From assembly GCA_019914945.1 (NCBI GenBank), contig CM034100.1, positions 17,495,096-17,559,095 on the forward strand: a DNA stretch of 64,000 nt, read 5' to 3'. This DNA comes from Typha latifolia (lineage: Eukaryota; Streptophyta; Magnoliopsida; Poales; Typhaceae). Shown here piece by piece: positions 61,033 to 64,000 of this stretch (the stretch's first letter is position 1; the number at the start of each line of letters is the position of its first letter). A program made the translations under genes and the position numbers. The notes below the pieces were generated by a model. The model saw only the letters and a list, made by a program, of their open reading frames with translations, searched no databases and was not told the origin of the DNA.

Positions 61033-63914
61033 ATGCTGTGGGTGGAGAGGAGGGAGGATGGGAGGGAAGGGGAAGGGTTAGGGTTTGGTGTGAGAGGGGG
61101 GATGGAGGAGAACGAGCTCGAGGAAGGCGAAGCGTGCTCGGGTCAGGAGGATTACCCCAGCAATCTCGACCCGGACGCTCTCACGTACATAGTAAGGCCT
61201 TCAATTGGGCATTGTAATTAAAATTTGTCTCCTTTAGATATTTTTCTGGAGGAAAGATTAGATTTTTGCGTTGTTGAAGTCTGTATTTCGTTGCGATGAG
61301 TTTGGTAAATTATAGGGGGTTAATTCTTTGTGCATTTCCGTATGCTTAGGGAATTGTTCGAACTGTTGAGATACGCGTAAATAGGAAATTGTACTACAAG
61401 TAGTCTTGGTTCTGCAAAAAGATATAGTCGGAAATTGTACTACAAGTAGTCTGATTTCTCCTCCTTTCTTTAACATTAATTGGTAAGATTTGGTATTTAA
61501 GCCTTTTAGTTGCTGGAAATAAATAGTCTGTAGTGTCCAGAATGGTTATTTAATCTACGTGCATCTTCTTCTTCAAAAAAAAAAATATGGTTGATCTTAG
61601 TCGTTTCCTCTTTTCTGTTTCAATGTGGTCTGTTCTTACAGGACTGATGTGTATGACCTTTCAGGATGAAAAAATTCAAGATGTGTTGGGGCATTTCCAG
61701 AAAGATTTCGAAGGACTTGTGTCTGCAGAGAATTTGGGTAAGATAAGGATATTATACCTCCAAGATATGGTAATTTGATCTTTAAACGATGGTGGTGATA
61801 TATTTGTTCATCTATAGGGGCAAAGTTTGGGAGTTATGGTTCATTTTTGCCTACTTACCAGCGTTCTCCTCTTATTTCATCTCAAACTAAAAGTCCATCT
61901 AAGTTTACAACTGATAGTGCCTCAAGATCTCCTCGTAACTTGTCGTCAGAGGTACATTATTTTGACTTTGCTGTGCTTCTTCCTTTAACACTACTCCGCT
62001 GTTAGAAAGATTTTTATGTCAATCTGTAAATTTTTGACACTGATACTGTCATGATCTACACTGCCAGGATGCACATCACAACCCTTCTGTTGTGAAAGGT
62101 TCATCCATTTTCAGAAACAGTACTTCTGCATTAGATAGTTCAGGAAAAAAGGATATACGTGTGAGTAAACTCAGCAATAGGGAGTCTATTCGTCAATGTG
62201 ATTCCCTAAATAGACCAGTTAATGGTAGTGAACAGAACACACTGAAAGTTCGTATCAGAGTGGGTCCTGATAAGAATTTGGCAAGAAACAATGCTGCTAT
62301 TTACAGCGGTCTGGGTCTTGACGTGTCTCCATCATCGTCAGTAGAGAAGAGCCCTGATAGGAGTGGTGGACTTTCTCCTGAACTTGGAGACATTGCCAAT
62401 GAATCTCCCCAGACCATTCTCCAGGTGAACTTTCTTTTGCTAAAGAATTTATTATGCCAGAATCTGTAAGAGCTAACTATTTCATTTGTATTCATGATGA
62501 AACAGGTTATGGCGTGTTTTTCAGTTCCTGGAGGGTTCTTGCTCTCCCCCCTTCGGGGCAATGTTCTGCAATTGACAGAAAAAGTCATGCCTCTCTTGAG
62601 AAAATGTAAAACAAACATGGTTTACAATAATACCATGGACCATTTTGAAGGTTGTGATTCCACTTTCCCAGTGAAAGATGTAAAGGCCCAGACGACAAAG
62701 AAAATGAAGCCTGATGAAAAGAAAGGGAGATCTGTAGATGCAAAGAATTCAAACTGCATTGATGATATCAGCACAATCTTGAGTAAGGATATTGACATTG
62801 AAACCCAAGCAGGGCAAGATCTGGTTTCTGATGCCTTAAACATACCACTGTTGTCTGGTTCTAGTACAATTGATAAAGAAATAGGACCGTTGGCTGAGCA
62901 GTCAGCAAAGGGTGTTAAGAGGATGTTAGACCACTCAAAGGAGATGAAAAATACCACAGTGAATGGTGGGACAAGTAGCCCTGAGTCTGTGAAGTATAAA
63001 CTGGAATTTATGGAGTGCACGGAGAGAAATAGGATTGGCAATTTAGGAAATAGGGACACGCACCGAAAGGAGAAGTTGAACTCAAAAGCAATTAAGACGG
63101 AGAGGGCCTTGGAAGAGCAACACACGGATGACTATGTAGACTCTCCATTTGATCTGCAAAGAGAAAACAAAGGAATCATTGAGAAAAACTATGATGCAAC
63201 TAAAGCTTATTCGGATGAATATAAAGGGCAGAAAGATCAAACTGTTGGATCTGCAGATCATATGAAACATATATCTTCTTGCAAAGCTGTTTCATCTGAG
63301 CGAGACGAGGAAAAAATAGTGCAAGGAAATGATCAACTTTTTCAGGAGAGACAAAAGCAGCCAAGAAGCCAGCTGGATGTTGCACCATCAGTATCCTCTA
63401 AGGACAATCTAGTTGTTCAATCTTCCAGAGCAATAAAGGAAAGGAAGAAAAACTCTCATTCAAGTGCCAACCAGTCTGAAAAGAAGATCAAAGATAAGTT
63501 GCAGAAGGGAGCAAAAAGTGACTTCTTTAAAGAGTCACGTGTAGATGTTAAGAGTGATGCTGTGGAGAGTGGAAGTGGTTTACTAGATCTACTACAGCTG
63601 AAAGATAAGCAGAAGGATGTGAAGCCTGAAAATGAGAATGAACCTGTTAACTTCAGGGAAACAATAAAGGAGAGGCCAGGCAGTAAGAAGATGAACGAGC
63701 ATCCAGTCTCTAAGGCTTTTGTTAATGAGCCAGTAGCTATGCCTTCAACATCCAATGGTACAACAACAGTAACAGTCGCAGCTATCCCTGCTCCTATTGT
63801 AATAAAGGAACATTGGGTGTGCTGCGATATTTGTCAAAAGTGGCGTCTCTTACCCTATGAGGCCAATCCTGATCATCTTCCAAAAAAATGGCAGTGTGGT
63901 TTGCTTAACTGGCT
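61033..63914 (+). CDS. CW-type zinc-finger protein, 5' part
   Basis: Five exons are visible: 61033-61191, 61665-61737, 61818-61951, 62068-62424 and 62506-63914. The gene runs off the right edge after donor GTAAGT at 63915. The N-terminus has ELEEGEACS and the conserved stretch DEKIQDVLGHFQKDFEG..SAENLGAKFGSYGSFLPTY, then LKVRIRVG, typical of plant CWZF proteins. A long Lys/Glu/Ser-rich middle follows. The CW domain starts near residue 676 (HWVCCDICQKWRLLP, then KKWQCGLLNWL); it is known to read methylated histone H3K4 through its Trp residues. The protein is nuclear by family. ATG 61033 is chosen over 61102 because family members start with a short Gly-rich lead before the ELEEGEA motif. Confidence 0.93.
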
Positions 63915-64000
63915 GTAAGTATCTTTGAAGTGCACTGATCATTATTCATGCTTACTGCATCTGATCTTTTTCTCTTTTCTATTTGTGCTATGCTGGTAAT

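Noticed and set aside
1..64000. CRISPR array, prokaryotic operon or organelle DNA
   Set aside because: No regularly spaced repeats of that kind exist, and gene structure is nuclear plant type throughout.

Overview
This is nuclear DNA of a flowering plant. The genes have many introns with GT-AG borders, the spacers are AT-rich, the protein families are plant-type, and there are L1-type LINEs carrying an RNase H domain. The FZP/BD1/PUCHI-like ERF gene and the general style of the proteins suggest a monocot, probably not a grass, but the window alone does not prove this. All exon borders were read by hand from splice sites and protein-family continuity, without transcript data.

Layout from left to right. 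(1) 295-2223 (+): the 3' part of a receptor-like kinase gene whose catalytic residues are altered. (2) 3526-8085 (+): a plastid Obg GTPase (ObgC) in six exons. (3) 9045-9118 (+): tRNA-Asn(GTT). (4) 12086-13183 (+): a single-exon AP2/ERF factor of the FZP/PUCHI type. (5) 15296-18992 (+): a five-finger CCCH zinc-finger protein in seven exons. (6) 20640-21662 (-): an F-box/DUF295 protein. (7) 24415-33904 (+): a plant SPATA20-like thioredoxin-fold protein in 15 exons, with a 22-nt microexon, a GC-AG intron and a frameshift. (8) 34647-39833 (-): a KUP/HAK potassium transporter in nine exons. (9) 40830-47209: two LINE copies in a row, separated and flanked by three identical 16-bp target copies. (10) 48518-56749 (-): an SNF4-like SnRK1 beta-gamma subunit in 13 exons. 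(11) 57773-58293: a third, 5'-truncated LINE. (12) 61033 to the right edge (+): the 5' part of a CW-type zinc-finger gene.

The host genes are unrelated housekeeping and regulatory genes (plastid ribosome GTPase, RNA-binding protein, K+ transport, SnRK1 energy sensing, chromatin reader, meristem-identity ERF). They show no operon-like or cluster logic. The one clearly foreign block is the GC-rich LINE DNA at 40.8-47.2 kb. It stands out sharply in base composition and was built by two target-primed insertions at one site. The other points of note are small-scale: a decayed duplicate exon in the kinase gene, a microexon holding half of a CxxC-like site, a homopolymer frameshift that truncates the SPATA20-like protein, and several short tandem duplications inside introns. 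I found no CRISPR array, prokaryotic operon or new defence-like system.
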